The translations under genes were made by a program, and so were the position numbers. Below the pieces are notes generated by a model. The model ran no database searches, had not been told where the DNA came from, and was given only the letters and a program-made list of their open reading frames with translations. From Chlorokybus atmophyticus (taxonomy: Eukaryota; Streptophyta; Chlorokybophyceae; Chlorokybales; Chlorokybaceae), in contig RHPI01002823.1 of NCBI GenBank assembly GCA_009103225.1, forward strand, positions 907,797 through 971,796: a DNA stretch of 64,000 nucleotides, in the 5' to 3' direction. Below are positions 49,544-61,200 of the stretch, in pieces. Positions within the stretch are counted from its first letter, which is position 1, and every line of letters begins with the position of its first letter.

Positions 49544-50618
49544 ACCACCGTAACTGGGTAGTGAGTACCATGCATGTAGCAAGCTTTCCTCTGCACAGTG
49601 TGTACAGCAGGAAGGTTTCATGCTAGACGGCATGGCTGTGTTGGGGCAGCTGCTTGCAACCACCAGTCTGGCATTGGCGTGGGACACAAGCGGGTTTGGT
49701 TTTGGTTTGAAGCAACCAACACTCGAGCCTGCTGAGCTGCAGTTGTCATTGTCTGCAAGTCATTTTACAGCAGCAATTTCACAGGTATGGTATATCTGTC
49801 ACCATGAACAGACCATGCCACTTGCCGTTAGATAATTCACACGTAGTGACCACTGCAAACATAGCACTGTCGCTTATTGTCGTTGGCGGCAGTGGTCATC
49901 GTCGGTGTCAGTGGTTGTATGGAACTTGCAGTGTCCGGGTACTGGCTGTACCCCAGTTCTCTTGGGCTGCTTATGGGGATACGGAGTGAACTAGGTTTTG
50001 TGCCATCTTGTTAAAACCGCCCTGCGCCTCGCCTTCAGCCCTGCTATGCTGCTACTCGCATGCTTATGTGTACGGGGTGCTATCAGACATGCCCAAGGCG
50101 TGTTTACATGCACACTCTGTTGCTGGGCAGAGGCCATCTACAGTCATCATCACATCTTCAAGCAATCACCGCCAGGCTGTATGCTCTGTCAGCTGAATCT
50201 ATCTACCCCCCATGCAGAGCCCCTTGGCAGCATGGACTCACTGCCGTACCTGCGACAGCATTATGATGCCCACTCGCATAACAGCCGTTAGCCGGCAGAA
50301 CATGACCGTGTATGCATCAGCAGCATGCATTGAACATCATGACCGTCGTGCTGCGTGTACGTGTATGTGTGCCTTGTTGCTGGTGGTGTTCAGTTGTGTG
50401 ACATATCTGTCATCATGCGTGCACACATGTTGTGACAATCATTCATGCGTACAAACGTCAGCGTGCCTTGTACAAGCGAGGAGCCTTTGCATGCTCTTGC
50501 GCTAAGGAGGACGTGTTGAGTTAAGAACCGATTCCGGACATCACTGCGCACTGCTGTCATGTTATGTTAACTATATACACTTGCAGTGTTAAAAGCCGCG
50601 CAGCCGAGAATATGAGCT
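49544..50618. other. Intergenic between convergent genes
   Basis: 3' flanks of the F-box/LRR gene (+) and the VDR gene (-). No further coding signal was recognised. Confidence 0.4.
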
Positions 50619-53506
50619 TCAAGTGTACACGGGGACCTCCAACAGCTCAGCCGGAACGTCCGTGTCCGTGTTCTTGACGCGACACAATTCCCACGCCTTG
50701 ATGCCGCACAAGTCCAGAGCAGCATCCAACCTATCCTTGTGCTCTGCTCCCGGCCAGAGCCCGTCTGGTGTCAACAGCACTGCAGAACAAACAACTGTTA
50801 GTCAAGCCTGCAAGAAGCCTTTTCTGACCCAAAGGTGCAATTTGCAGTAGCATACTTGCAGGCAATACACAACTACAAGCTTATGTCCGAGAAACATTCC
50901 GCGCAGCAAGATGAACTTGCATGCTTTCATGTACTACACATGAGCGTAAACACGCATGTGCTCGACGCCTGTACCAAAATGCATCCAACTGTGTCCATGT
51001 CTGTGAGCAAAATGCACGAGACCATCACAGTGCAAAGAGAAGAGTCTACTAATCCTTACCTGCGCCCGTGTATGCCAGCCCGGCCGCCTTCGCAGCCCCG
51101 CTATAAAAGCACAGACTCCAGCTGAGGTCATCCGGCGCGTCGACGATTCGCCAGAACTCGCGCGACGTCACGCCGTTGTCCAGAACAGTGAAGAAGAATG
51201 TGCCGGGCTTGTCGCCTCGCTTCACCCGGTAGTGCCGCCGGCGCCAGACTTTCCTGCCATCGAGAGTCTCCACCTGCATGCGCAAGCACTCTTGGTATCA
51301 TATGTGCGTGTACACAAGTGCACACACACACGCACACGCACATATGCACGCACGTACGCACATGCACACCCAAGGATGTGCGCACGCGCACCCACACACA
51401 TGCACATGCACATACAACGCTGCGCATACATGCACATGCAGAGACACGCACGCGCACACACACGTGCACCCATGCACATGCACATGCACACAAACACAAA
51501 TAACCAAGCAAATACACATACACACACACGGACAGAGTGGGTTTTCGTTCACCTGAAAGACGGGGTCATACCAGAAGGCCGTTGTGGACTTGCCATAATA
51601 GTACAGCTGGTACTGGTTGTTGAAGTGGTCGTAAGCAGCGTTCTGCCCCGCCACAGCTCTCCAACTCCACTGCTTGCCGCTATTGCGCCATCCAACAAAT
51701 ATCTCCTCGGCCAACGTATGCGTGAGCTCTTTACCACGCCAAACCTGCACAAAACAACAATCGGTTCCTCCCTGACAGCCAAACTCAACCAGTTAAAAAG
51801 CCTTCTTTACGAATCACACACACGAACGTGTGCGCGCGCGCGCGCACCCACACACGTACACATACACGCGCACACGCACACGCACACGCACACACGCATG
51901 CAAATACCAAGGCAAAACAGCTCTTCATGTACCTTCATGGGTTGAGGGTCAGGCCTTGGTGGTATATCTGCATCCAGCCTCAGGCAGTTGTGTTTCTGAA
52001 GTATACACAGCGAGAACTGCGCAAATGCTTCGCTCTCATGCGAGACAATACATCTATAGCTGCAAACTTGGTCGTTTGGCGCGCACGCATTGAGACAATC
52101 CAACCCCTGTCTGCAATTAGGATCCAACATGCAAGCCAGTATCTGAGAGCCGCAATTTGTGATCATGCATTGAAGCATGCTCAAATCCGTCGCGCGCATG
52201 TTCTGGACTTGCTTCACTTCCGTCACGTACGCGTTGATCATCACCAACACAATGAAGACTAAGTCATCGAATGTACATCGACGCCAAGCTTCCGATATCG
52301 CCCGTGAGAGGAGTTTAGACTTAGCTAAATCGCCGTTCCAAGGCAGCTTTTCTGATATGGCCGAGAGCGGTGAGTCAAAGTTCGACACAACATTGCCACC
52401 CAAACGAGTCTTTGCTTCCAACTCTGGAGTGCAGCCGAGAAAGACGGCTGTGGTTGAGGCTGATGAAAGGGATGATATTGCTGAAGTGGCATCGATGTCG
52501 CGCATGCCAACAGCGAGAAAGAGCTGCTCTGACTTGTTGACAACGTTGTTGGTCTGATCAACAATCTGTGTTGAGTCCAATACTTCAAGGTGAAAAGCCG
52601 GGTTGATGTTGCGCAGCCGTGAAGCCATGTGGTGGAAGACTTCAAGCCAGCTTACGCCAAACACGCTTTGCTCGTGCGAAGCAACTGCTACAATCTTCAC
52701 TTCGGATGTCATCTGGCGATCTGTTACAAGATCTTCCTCTTGTGCATTGATTGAACTTCGCTCAAGCGTCTGCATGTTGGATACTGAATGGGATGAATAC
52801 AGTCGCAAAGATAGATATTACCCCATTACATTGTTGCTTTACAAACTATTACAAACTATTACAAAATCAACAACAGCTGCTTGACTTGCCTGTGGCTGCG
52901 CTGAGTGGCTGAATGAGTCGGCTGTGCTGGCGCTTGATGATGTCGCCTCAGAGACAACCTGTCGACTGCTGTGAGACCTGCCATGCAGATGCATGCACAT
53001 GAGTGTTTGTGTCCTCACATCCTCTACTGCCATGCAAGTGATCAAGTTCTTGCCAACATGCATAGCTGGGGCTGTAAGCATCACACGTGAAGCTCACTCG
53101 CAAAGGCACATACATGCAAAGAGATAAGTTCTAGAAGCACTTGGCGCATGCATCGAGCTTACGCATCAATCGATTCGTGTTGAGTCTTATACATGCATGC
53201 AGTCACTCAGTTCTGATATCGGACGTGTCACTTTACAGCAGCAGAAAAAGTTCACATGCATGCACACAGCCATGACTGACTTCAAAGCATTGATCAATTT
53301 GAAGCTCACCTGCGAGGCATCCATGTGCAACGCAGCGCATGATGTTGGCAGTGCGTCCGCCACTTCTTCTGCGCAGGTGACGACAGCTGTAACTTCTCGC
53401 CTACACTATTCAAGCATGCAACGCTTCCACTGCCACAGACAGCTGTCGCTGCAACCCAGTTGCTGTTCAGCACACTGCCAGCATGCAGCAGGCAAAGAGC
53501 AGACAT
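50619..53506 (-). CDS. VDR: Violaxanthin de-epoxidase-related (VDR) protein
   Basis: Six minus-strand exons join in frame (about 562 aa): 53506-53310, 52977-52890, 52769-51933, 51744-51553, 51273-51060, 50779-50619. Exon 1 starts MSALCLLHAGSVLNSNW and looks like a plastid transit peptide. A conserved N-terminal region includes SWLEVFHHMASRLR. A VDE-type Cys-rich block in exon 3 includes MLQCMITNCGSQILACML, NACAPNDQVCSYRC and FSLCILQKHNC. The lipocalin-like domain includes FVGWRNSGKQWSWRAVAGQN, TAFWYDPVFQ, VWRRRHYRVKRG and FTVLDNGVTSREFWRIVDAP. VDE itself converts violaxanthin to zeaxanthin in the thylakoid lumen; VDR is a related protein whose activity is less well defined. The intron between exons 2 and 3 uses a GC donor (52889), supported by frame continuity. 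Confidence 0.93.
51290..51535. repeat. CA/CG-alternating low-complexity tract in a VDR intron
   Basis: Long alternating purine-pyrimidine run of CACACA, GCACGC and CATGCA words within the intron. A similar shorter tract lies at 51,825-51,905 in the next intron. Confidence 0.85.
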
Positions 53507-54242
53507 GGCTGCAGAGCTTGGTGGCTAGTGTCTTAGATCGCTTGCAGCATTAGTACTAGCACCACCATCCCTTCAACTATGCAGCTACCGTCACCGCCGT
53601 CAACAACGACAGCGACATCGCCGCTAACACTGCTTTGAGCGTTTTCTGACACCAATTTTGCGCTTTTCGCAATGCAGTGAGCAAAATGCACATATCCGCA
53701 TCGGACGGCTGAAAGGGGTGCGCAAGCTAATCGGACGGTTGTCGATGCCTCCCAGCCGGCTACGTGTGCATGTGGGCAACGTTGTCGCTGTGCTTGTTGT
53801 CGCTGTGGTCGACGACGGCGGTGTTGGCTATAGAAACTGTTGCCGACCTTATTGTTTACTGAGACGAGGTCAGCGGTGGCGCTGGGTGGTAAATTGCCTG
53901 CCACACGAGGTAGGCTTGCTCCGCTTAATTGGAGCTGCTGCTTGCGGCCCAGTTGAACACCGCAACACATTCTTCGATCAGAGCTCTGCTTCGTGTTGCT
54001 GCTTTGTTAGTGGAATGCGGTTAATGCAACGTTGATGTGTAGTGCTTCCACTGCGTTGGTAACCTTTTGTACAACACCATTCGCACCTGAGAGCCTTGCT
54101 TCAGCTCAGTTGCGATCAGCTCTGCAAGCCCCTGCACACAATTAACACCACACACAGACAACACGAGATTTACCACAATCAAGCCATGTTTCAACTGTGT
54201 GCGACAGCCTTCGTTTGTGCTTTGCAGGCACAGGCACGCACA
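53507..54242. promoter_or_regulatory. Shared upstream region of divergent VDR and fibrillin genes
   Basis: The 736 nt between the VDR start (minus, 53506) and the fibrillin start (plus, 54243) must hold both promoters and 5' UTRs. No TATA box or known light-responsive element was identified with confidence, so this rests on geometry. Confidence 0.5.
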
Positions 54243-56311
54243 ATGGCGATAGCGATGGCGTTTACCACGACAACTACTGCGTTGCCCATAAACACTTTCC
54301 TGTCCTTCGGCATGAAAGCCCCCCTTCGTCAAAACTCGCACAGCTCATCTTCACCCCATAGCTCAAGCAACGGTTCACACTTGTGCCAAGTCAAGAGGCG
54401 GAGGAGAGGGTCGAAACTTACAATGCGGGTGACTTCAAGCTCGCTGGCGGATATTGGGGACAATGCGAAGCTCGCGGCGGAGGTCATGACTGGGTATAGA
54501 GATGAAGCGAAGGATAGGCTCCTCTCAGCGGTATGGTTTCGTGCAATGTGTTTACGCATCGGTTATTGTGTATGAGTGGACGTGCGCTTGTGTGCACGCG
54601 CATGCATGCACATGTCTATGCATGCATGTACATGCTGAACAACACGGCACAGCTGCACGGTTTGAAACCTACACATGACTTTCAGTGAAGTAGAGCACTG
54701 TATTCAACTGGTCAACACACGGTTTCATCATGAGCTACCGTGTGTCCTTGGGCAGATTCGTAGCTACAGCGGGCCGGAAGCTTTGGGCAATCTGTACACG
54801 AGCAGCTCGGAGGCGGGCAAGCCTGAGGTGCTCGAAGCTCTCCTGGCTTTGGAGAAGATGAACCCCACAACAACCCCAACAAAGTACTCATTATACAGGG
54901 CATGCTATGAGCATCATGCGCCTTGGTGTTGTGTTGTGATGGCAATGTTGTTGTTTTGCTGCAGTTCAACGTTGCTTGCTGGCGATTGGGAGTTTCTGTG
55001 GGCTGGCGGGAGCAGTCCGGGCCTCGTAGCCGCACAAGCTGTGCTTAGGTGAGAAGTGTTGTGAATTGCTCAACAATGTGTCCATCTCCAACTGGTTATG
55101 TGTTTGTGGTTGTGGCTGCACACTGTTGTGTTGCAATTCGCTTAGGTTGGACGACGTTGTTGTTGTGCAGAGCGCCAGTGCAAGGTCTTGCAAAGGTTGA
55201 GGGGATTGTTCTGTCTTTGAAGACGAACATAGCCGTGGCTAAAGCAACTTTGAGACTTCTGAGCTCGGTACTTAGACATGTGTGCGTGTGCGTGTGCGAG
55301 TGCGTGTGCGTGGGCGTGGGCGTGGGCGTGCACACAAATACACATGCAGACATACGCGTGTGAGTTTTTCCAACATATGCAGCACTTTTGAGCTGATGCG
55401 GTCTGTCTCATTGCAGCTGGAGCTTGATGTGACATTGAACACCACGTTGCTGATAGAGAGCGACGTTCGGTAAGCGCCACACCTAAACTCTCACGCTTAA
55501 GATGGTGGTTGTCAGCACTGAACTAACTAATCATGCCTTCAATTATACAGCTTGAAAGAAGCGTACGAGTCAGGCTTCATCTCCACGTTGCGCGTGCCTC
55601 CAGGAGAGTCCCCGCAGGTACGGCTGTTGTTGGATGTTGATGAGCCTGGTACTAAAAACCCCACTTGGTGATATGTGTGCAAACTCCCCCGCAGGGTGTG
55701 GCGGCGTTGTTGTCTAGTTCAGGGTTGCTCGGCCTCGGCGAGTCCATAGTTGGCAAGGGCATCAGCATCCCACTAGGTAAGTAAAAATTATCGTTGGCCA
55801 TGTATTCGCTCCATGTAGAGCGTGTAGTGCATTGCACCAATACATCCAGACATTGTCTGGATGTGAGCATATATGACTACACAAATGCGCGCCCACAGAG
55901 GCAAACACGCACGTGTACATACGCGTGCTTGTACCAATGCATACACATATGCATATGCGCACATATGTGTGCGTGCACACGCACCTGCACACGCATGGAC
56001 ACACACCTTTGCTGCAGGTTTGACTGGGGTCCAGCGAACTCTTTACATCACCTACTTGGACGAGGAGCTTCTGGTGCGTGCATGACTCACTGCATTGCTC
56101 ATTTGACGCTGCCCAAACTGCATGCCCTCATTCGGGCTCATTGTGCTTGTGTCTGCTGTTTGGCACCTATGCGATGTTACTGTTGTAATATCATACCCTC
56201 CTCATGGGATTGCAGATTGCACGGGACGCTCAAGGCCTGCCAGACATTCTCGCAAGGTTGCCGCCATTGAACACATTAGAGTCCGATCCAATCCTGGAAT
56301 ACGACTCATAA
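54243..56311 (+). CDS. PAP/fibrillin (plastid lipid-associated) family protein
   Basis: Nine exons join in frame (about 316 aa): 54243-54530, 54756-54883, 54965-55048, 55171-55267, 55417-55469, 55551-55617, 55695-55776, 56018-56073, 56216-56311. The first ~65 residues are Ser/Thr/Asn-rich with basic residues (VKRRRRGSKLTMRVTSSS), a chloroplast transit peptide. The PAP domain includes ALLALEKMNPTTTPTNSTLL, with the family hallmark LLAGDWEFLW across the exon 2/3 junction. The beta-barrel follows: VEGIVLSLKTNIAVAKATL, LDVTLNTTLLIESDVRLKEA, GLLGLGESIVGKGISIPLG and RTLYITYLDEELLIARD, then DILARLP. Fibrillins bind lipids and prenylquinones in plastoglobules, thylakoids or stroma. Subfamily not assigned. 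Start: the first Met of a good presequence, though upstream in-frame Met codons exist. Confidence 0.92.
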
Positions 56312-56938
56312 CATCCCAACCAACATGGCAACATACTCAGTACATTGACAACAAGCCTCATCTAATAAAACAGAGCCTATTGGCACGCCTGGTAGTAGCA
56401 GCCCCGCGCCGATGCATAATAAGTGTATACGTGTCTCATGTTTTGGTTCAGTTTGTGACTGTGAGTGAAGTGGCCGGTGCGGATTCTATGCACGGTCTGT
56501 TGTCTTGCGTGCTGGAGCAAAACCCCTCTTTGCCCGTTGCGCACGCCTCGCCCTCGTCATCACGGCATCGCACAAAACAACCCACGGCGTCCCTCACCTG
56601 TGCATGACATGTTGGTCTGTTCAGGCGGTATAACACATGTTGGTATGCACCATTGCGCACGCATTGCAACTTGGGGTCACTGTTGAGGTGGAGCAGTTCT
56701 TGCGCATGACGGCTGTTTTGATGTCATTGGTATCATGCAATATTGCAAAGACTGCATGGTTGATGGTGACAATGCAGCTGGTGAATGCTTACTGATTGCA
56801 ACAAGCACCGATCAACCTAGCCTTGGGCTAGTGCATGCCACACATGCAATGCGCATGTTTCTTCAAAACTTGTACCCTCTACAACCAGGTCATGGTGTGG
56901 AATTAAGCATTGGGGCAATGTTGGTCATAGCGTGTTGT
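56312..56938. other. Intergenic between convergent genes
   Basis: 3' flanks of fibrillin (+) and the GT29 gene (-). Short open frames here resemble nothing known. Confidence 0.4.
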
Positions 56939-59900
56939 TTATAGCGTCGTGGAACTCGGGGAGCTCACCTTGCAGAATCCCAACTTCGGCACAGGATACG
57001 GCGCCTGGCCGTTGCAATACGCCGCCTGAGAGCACCCCTCGCAGAGAGTGTCTAACACCGCAACACGCACTTCATGTCAGTGACACAGTCTCACAACAAA
57101 CCACAACCTAGTGACTCATTCAATGATTTGGCCATCCAGTCATTGCGTTGTCGCTTCACTTCTTGAGCCAGTAATGACAAATCCACACATGCACAGCATT
57201 GCATATATTCTACACTCCAGTTTCCGGTTCTTCATTTGATCAGACCTTTGCCTGAGTTATATCAGTCGTATATGCATTCATCCGCTCACTCTGACTCCTT
57301 CTGTTCAATCATTCCATGCCGCACCAGTCTCTCCACCACCAACACATCCACCCAAACACACTCACCTATGATGCATTGGTGCTTGAAGCTCATCCTCCCC
57401 GCGTGCTTCCGTATCAGCCCCTCGATCATCGGCATCTCGCTGTTGTCGCGCGGCTGCTGCCGGTCGTTCGGCTCCTCGGAGTCGAAATAGTGGTAAGGGA
57501 CCCAACTGGGACAAGAGCAGTGAGGCATGAGTTATGTCGAAGAGTGGTTGTGCATGTGTAAATGTGCGTGCAGGGTGGTTGAGCAGGTGCGTACGCGCGC
57601 ACGCGCATACACGCGTGTACATGCACACCTACTCGTGAACCTGTACGCTTGGGCATGCCAGCAGGCATGCACAGACGCGCGCGTGTGCGTGTGTGCATGC
57701 CTGTGCGCATTAGGAAACAATGCATCCGTGTGCGCAGCAGCGCGCGTAGATATACACACGCACACGCCTGTGTGCACAAGTGTGCGTGCGCGTGCGCATG
57801 CGCATGGACGCGTATGTCTGTTTAAGCATTTGCAGACACCTATGCACACGCACACACGCACACACGCACATGCACGCACACGCGCACGCACGCATCCATG
57901 TGGTGTACCCTCTCCAGGAGCGCAGGAAGCCGTACACATCCACCTTCTCGCACAGCAGCAGAGCCAGGTTGAGACCAAAATAGCCGTTGGTCGGCTGCTG
58001 CATCTCCTCCGTAACAACCTGGGCAAGGACATAAGCAAATCAGACGTCCATACAACATGAGCAACATATTTTCTTTATGCGCTGGCATAGTTAAGCGCTT
58101 TCCCTCGTCAGCCATCTGAGAAACACACTTGCACACAAGGTGATGTTTATGTATCAGATGATGGTTGGTTTGTGAATGGAGCCACGCACGCACGCACGCA
58201 CGCACACGCACAATTCTATGCAGTATACACGCAGTGCATCACCACATGCTTCCCCCCCCCAATCCTTTCCCTTCCCCCCTCACGTGTTTGTAGAATTCTC
58301 TGTCGATGGCGTACGTCCTCATGTCCCGGTTCCGCCTCTTCAGCCGCACGAACTGGCGCCACGTGTCGGAGATCGTCACGTGCTGGAGGACTGACTCCGA
58401 GGGGGTCTCACGAAACCCAAAGTCTATCACACATGTGAGGGTGTGAGAGTTAGTATGTGTGTGTGTGCTTGTGGGTGTGTTGTTGCAAGTTATTGAGGGC
58501 TTACGGAGGCGATTGACGAGGCGTATGGTGGTTTTGCTTCCCGCGTACCGCTCGTGACCCTGCGGTGGTATTGCATCAGCATGACATCAACTTGATGAAG
58601 TGAGTGAATCTAGTGTGTGAGTATTTCTCAAGTCAGTCACACAATTCACAGCCAAGAAGCAACACATGTCTGAAGCCCAGGTTGTGTTCAGCAACAGCGA
58701 TGTGTCTACCAACTCGATGAGGCAGTCAATGAAGAATGCAGTCTGTTGACTCGTACCTTGACTGGGGCAAGGTTGAACCGAAACACGGCGTCATGCGCGT
58801 CAATTTCCGCTCCACGTGGCTTCACAAATCCAAAACAAAACAGTAAGCCACACAACAACAATGCCAACAACAATAGCAAGAACAACAACCACAACCACAA
58901 CCACAACAATAGTAATGTCAACCACAACGCCAACGAACAACGAGGACGACGACAACCACGTTATCACCACCACCCCAACTATTCACACAACAAAAACAGT
59001 ATCAACACGAGCAACAACAACAACAACAACTTCCCCCCCACCCCACCCCCCACCTCATGCTTGAGCAGTCCCGCGCTCCCCACGACCGCGCAGCTCCCGT
59101 ACTTCACTTCTTTGAAAACGTCTTCTCTCGGCAGCGCACTGAACGCCTCGTCGGTCATCTCCCCGAGCGTCCGCGGCTTCTTGCTGGAGGAGACCCAGAC
59201 GGTGTTGATGGTGGAACCGGGCTTGGGGGAGGTGCGGCGGTTCATGGAGATGGTGGGACGCTTGGGGTATACAAAGGGGGAGGGGGAGGGGGAGGGNNNN
59301 NNNNNNNNNNNNNNNNNNNNNNNNNNNNNNNNNNNNNNNNNNNNNNNNNNNNNNNNNNNNNNNNNNNNNNNNNNNNNNNNNNNNNNNNNNNNNNNNNNNN
59401 NNNNNNNNNNNNNNNNNNNNNNNNNNNNNNNNNNNNNNNNNNNNNNNNNNNNNNNNNNNNNNNNNNNNNNNNNNNNNNNNNNNNNNNNNNNNNNNNNNNN
59501 NNNNNNNNNNNNNNNNNNNNNNNNNNNNNNNNNNNNNNNNNNNNNNNNNNNNNNNNNNNNNNNNNNNNNNNNNNNNNNNNNNNNNNNNNNNNNNNNNNNN
59601 NNNNNNNNNNNNNNNNNNNNNNNGGGGGAGGGGGAGGGGGAGGGGGAGGGGGTGGAGGATAGAGAGGGTGGGGTGGGGGTGTTGGTGGTGGGGTGGAGGG
59701 AACGGAATTGGGCGATGCGGTCTTGTAGTACCTGTGGGTGGGTGTGAGCGCGTGCATGCGCGTGCATGTAAATGCGTGCCTTCGTGCATACATGCATGTG
59801 TGTGCGCGTGCATTTGTGTGCGTGCGTTTGTGTGCACATGCATGCGCGTGCGCATGTGTGCGTGCCTTCTTGCGTACGTGTGTGCGTGCATACATATGTA

Positions 59901-60585
59901 TGAGCGTGTATTTGTGTACACATATGTGCGCGCGTGTGCATCTGCACGTGCTTGTACGCGTAGGCGATGTGGAATACAGGTGATTGTCGTTGTGTTATGT
60001 CATGTTGCTGAAAACTTCCATGGTAAGACAGCAACGTTGTTGTGGTCTTACTTGTTGTGGGACTTGTACTTGTTGTTGCTGTGCTTGCACTTGCACACGC
60101 GGTTGCAGTTGTGTCCGCAGCGGTTGCGTCGCTGCTTGCTGTCTCTGTTGCGCGCGTGTCTGAGGCTGCCAATCAATATCAACAGAACTGTCTAGGACTT
60201 CTCCTCTCCTTGCAAGCGACCATCCACCCTGTAGGTCGTGTCAAGATGTTGAGCTTGGTGATTGATCGTAAAGATAATGCTGATGGTGAGGATGTTGTCG
60301 TCGTTGTTGCGGCACTATACATCGCAACATTTAGAGGTCGCTTTCAGCTTTGCGTAACATTGTATTCTACAACAGCAACAACAGCAACAACAACACCCAT
60401 CAGTCAACCAGGCACTCGACCTTAACTACTCACTAACTCACTCCAAATATCAACCAACCATTGGATCCATCCACACAATCACTCAACCAACATACCAGCG
60501 TATGTCTGACCTCCTGTACAGTAAACACAACTGCCAAAGCGGCCACCACGCCTAGCAGAAATGCCCTTCTTTGCCCAGCCGCCAT
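56939..60585 (-). CDS. GT29 sialyltransferase-like glycosyltransferase, type II membrane protein
   Basis: Minus-strand exons: 60585-60511 (MAAGQRRAFLLGVVAALAVV, a short cytosolic tail plus signal anchor), 60165-60052 (Gln-rich stem), an exon beginning at 59731 (VLQDRIAQFRSLHP, end uncertain), [intron with gap], 59260-59054, 58819-58757, 58559-58505, 58423-58284, 58018-57909, 57505-57366, 57051-56939. The large sialylmotif reads YGSCAVVGSAGLLKHE then PRGAEIDAHDAVFRFNLAPV and YAGSKTTIRLVNR. The small sialylmotif is PTNGYFGLNLALLLCEKVDV, followed by YGF. Motif III-like WVPYHYF follows. A Cys-rich tail (LCEGCSQAAYC) may form disulfides. The type II anchor suggests the Golgi. Plant members are known, but whether they use sialic acid, Kdo or another donor is unsettled. 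Confidence 0.87.
57545..57895. repeat. Alternating TG/CA/CG tract in a GT29 intron
   Basis: Nearly continuous alternating purine-pyrimidine sequence (GCGCGCACGCGCATAC, GTGTGCGTGCGCGTGCGC). It fills the intron between the exons at 58018-57909 and 57505-57366. Confidence 0.85.
59270..59660. repeat. (GGGGGA)n satellite with 327-N gap in a GT29 intron
   Basis: Perfect GGGGGA units flank both sides of the gap (N at 59297-59623), so the unsequenced part is very likely more of the same. The gene is on the minus strand, so its pre-mRNA carries the C-rich version next to the exon starting at 59260, where it could serve as an extended polypyrimidine tract. Confidence 0.95.
59735..59965. repeat. TG/CG-alternating tract in a GT29 intron
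   Basis: GTGTGCGTGC and GCATGTGTGCGTGC type words over ~230 nt, resembling the tracts at 51.3 and 57.7 kb. Confidence 0.85.
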
Positions 60586-61200
60586 ACTTGCAGACTGGAG
60601 CGTATCAGCATCACCAACAGTGCACTAGTCTGGTTGTGAAACAACTCACATCAGAACGCTGCATAGCGCAACGCACACTCATCCAATCAATTGACTATAT
60701 AAGCCAGTTTGTGGCCTTCTACTGCTTTCTGTTGCACATGATGATGGATGACACAGTGCTGAAAGGTGGTGGTGTCGATTTAACACTTGATGTCCTCCCC
60801 TCTGATGTCTCAATGGTCTTAGCACACGATCAGCTGCTCATAGTCCCTTGCCATTCTGAGATTGCATTCACCCTGCCATGTGTACTGCTTTGTTGTTAGG
60901 GTTGTTTGGTGCGTGTGCACTTGGCCCCCCCAAGCAAACTGTCTGTTCCGCTGTAGATCCACGGACGGCTGTGATTGCTGACATGCCACCACACAATACT
61001 TCGCAGCCGTTCGATTGCAACCTCACGTGATGACGAGCTGAGCGCTGTTAGGACAGATTTAGTCCCGATTGAGGTTTGAATCCAGGGGGCTGTTTGGGAC
61101 TGTGGCAAGGTTTAGAGTTGGGGCTTAGTTTTAGGGTTTTGCATGCAGTGAGCGCTTGACACGTGGCACAGTTGGCGGCGGTGGCAGCGGCGGGGTTAGG
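60586..61200. promoter_or_regulatory. Shared upstream region of divergent GT29 and ILP1-like genes
   Basis: The 615 nt between the GT29 start (minus) and the ILP1-like start (plus). Short open frames are not conserved with anything recognised. Bidirectional promoter function is inferred from geometry only. Confidence 0.45.

Noticed and set aside
51222-51945. Overlapping frames rich in Cys/Val or His/Thr
   Set aside because: They are readings of the CA/TG low-complexity intron tract in VDR, not proteins.
52784-52862. GT donor alternatives for the VDR exon 2/3 intron
   Set aside because: GT donors at 52862 or 52852 with the acceptor at 52784 give the wrong phase or an unusually short intron; the GC donor at 52889 with the acceptor at 52770-52771 keeps the frame and the protein sequence.
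58746-59747. 333-codon plus-strand frame running through the N gap
   Set aside because: Built from Asn-rich repeat, N bases and GGGGGA repeat opposite the GT29 exons; the sialylmotifs prove the minus strand is coding.
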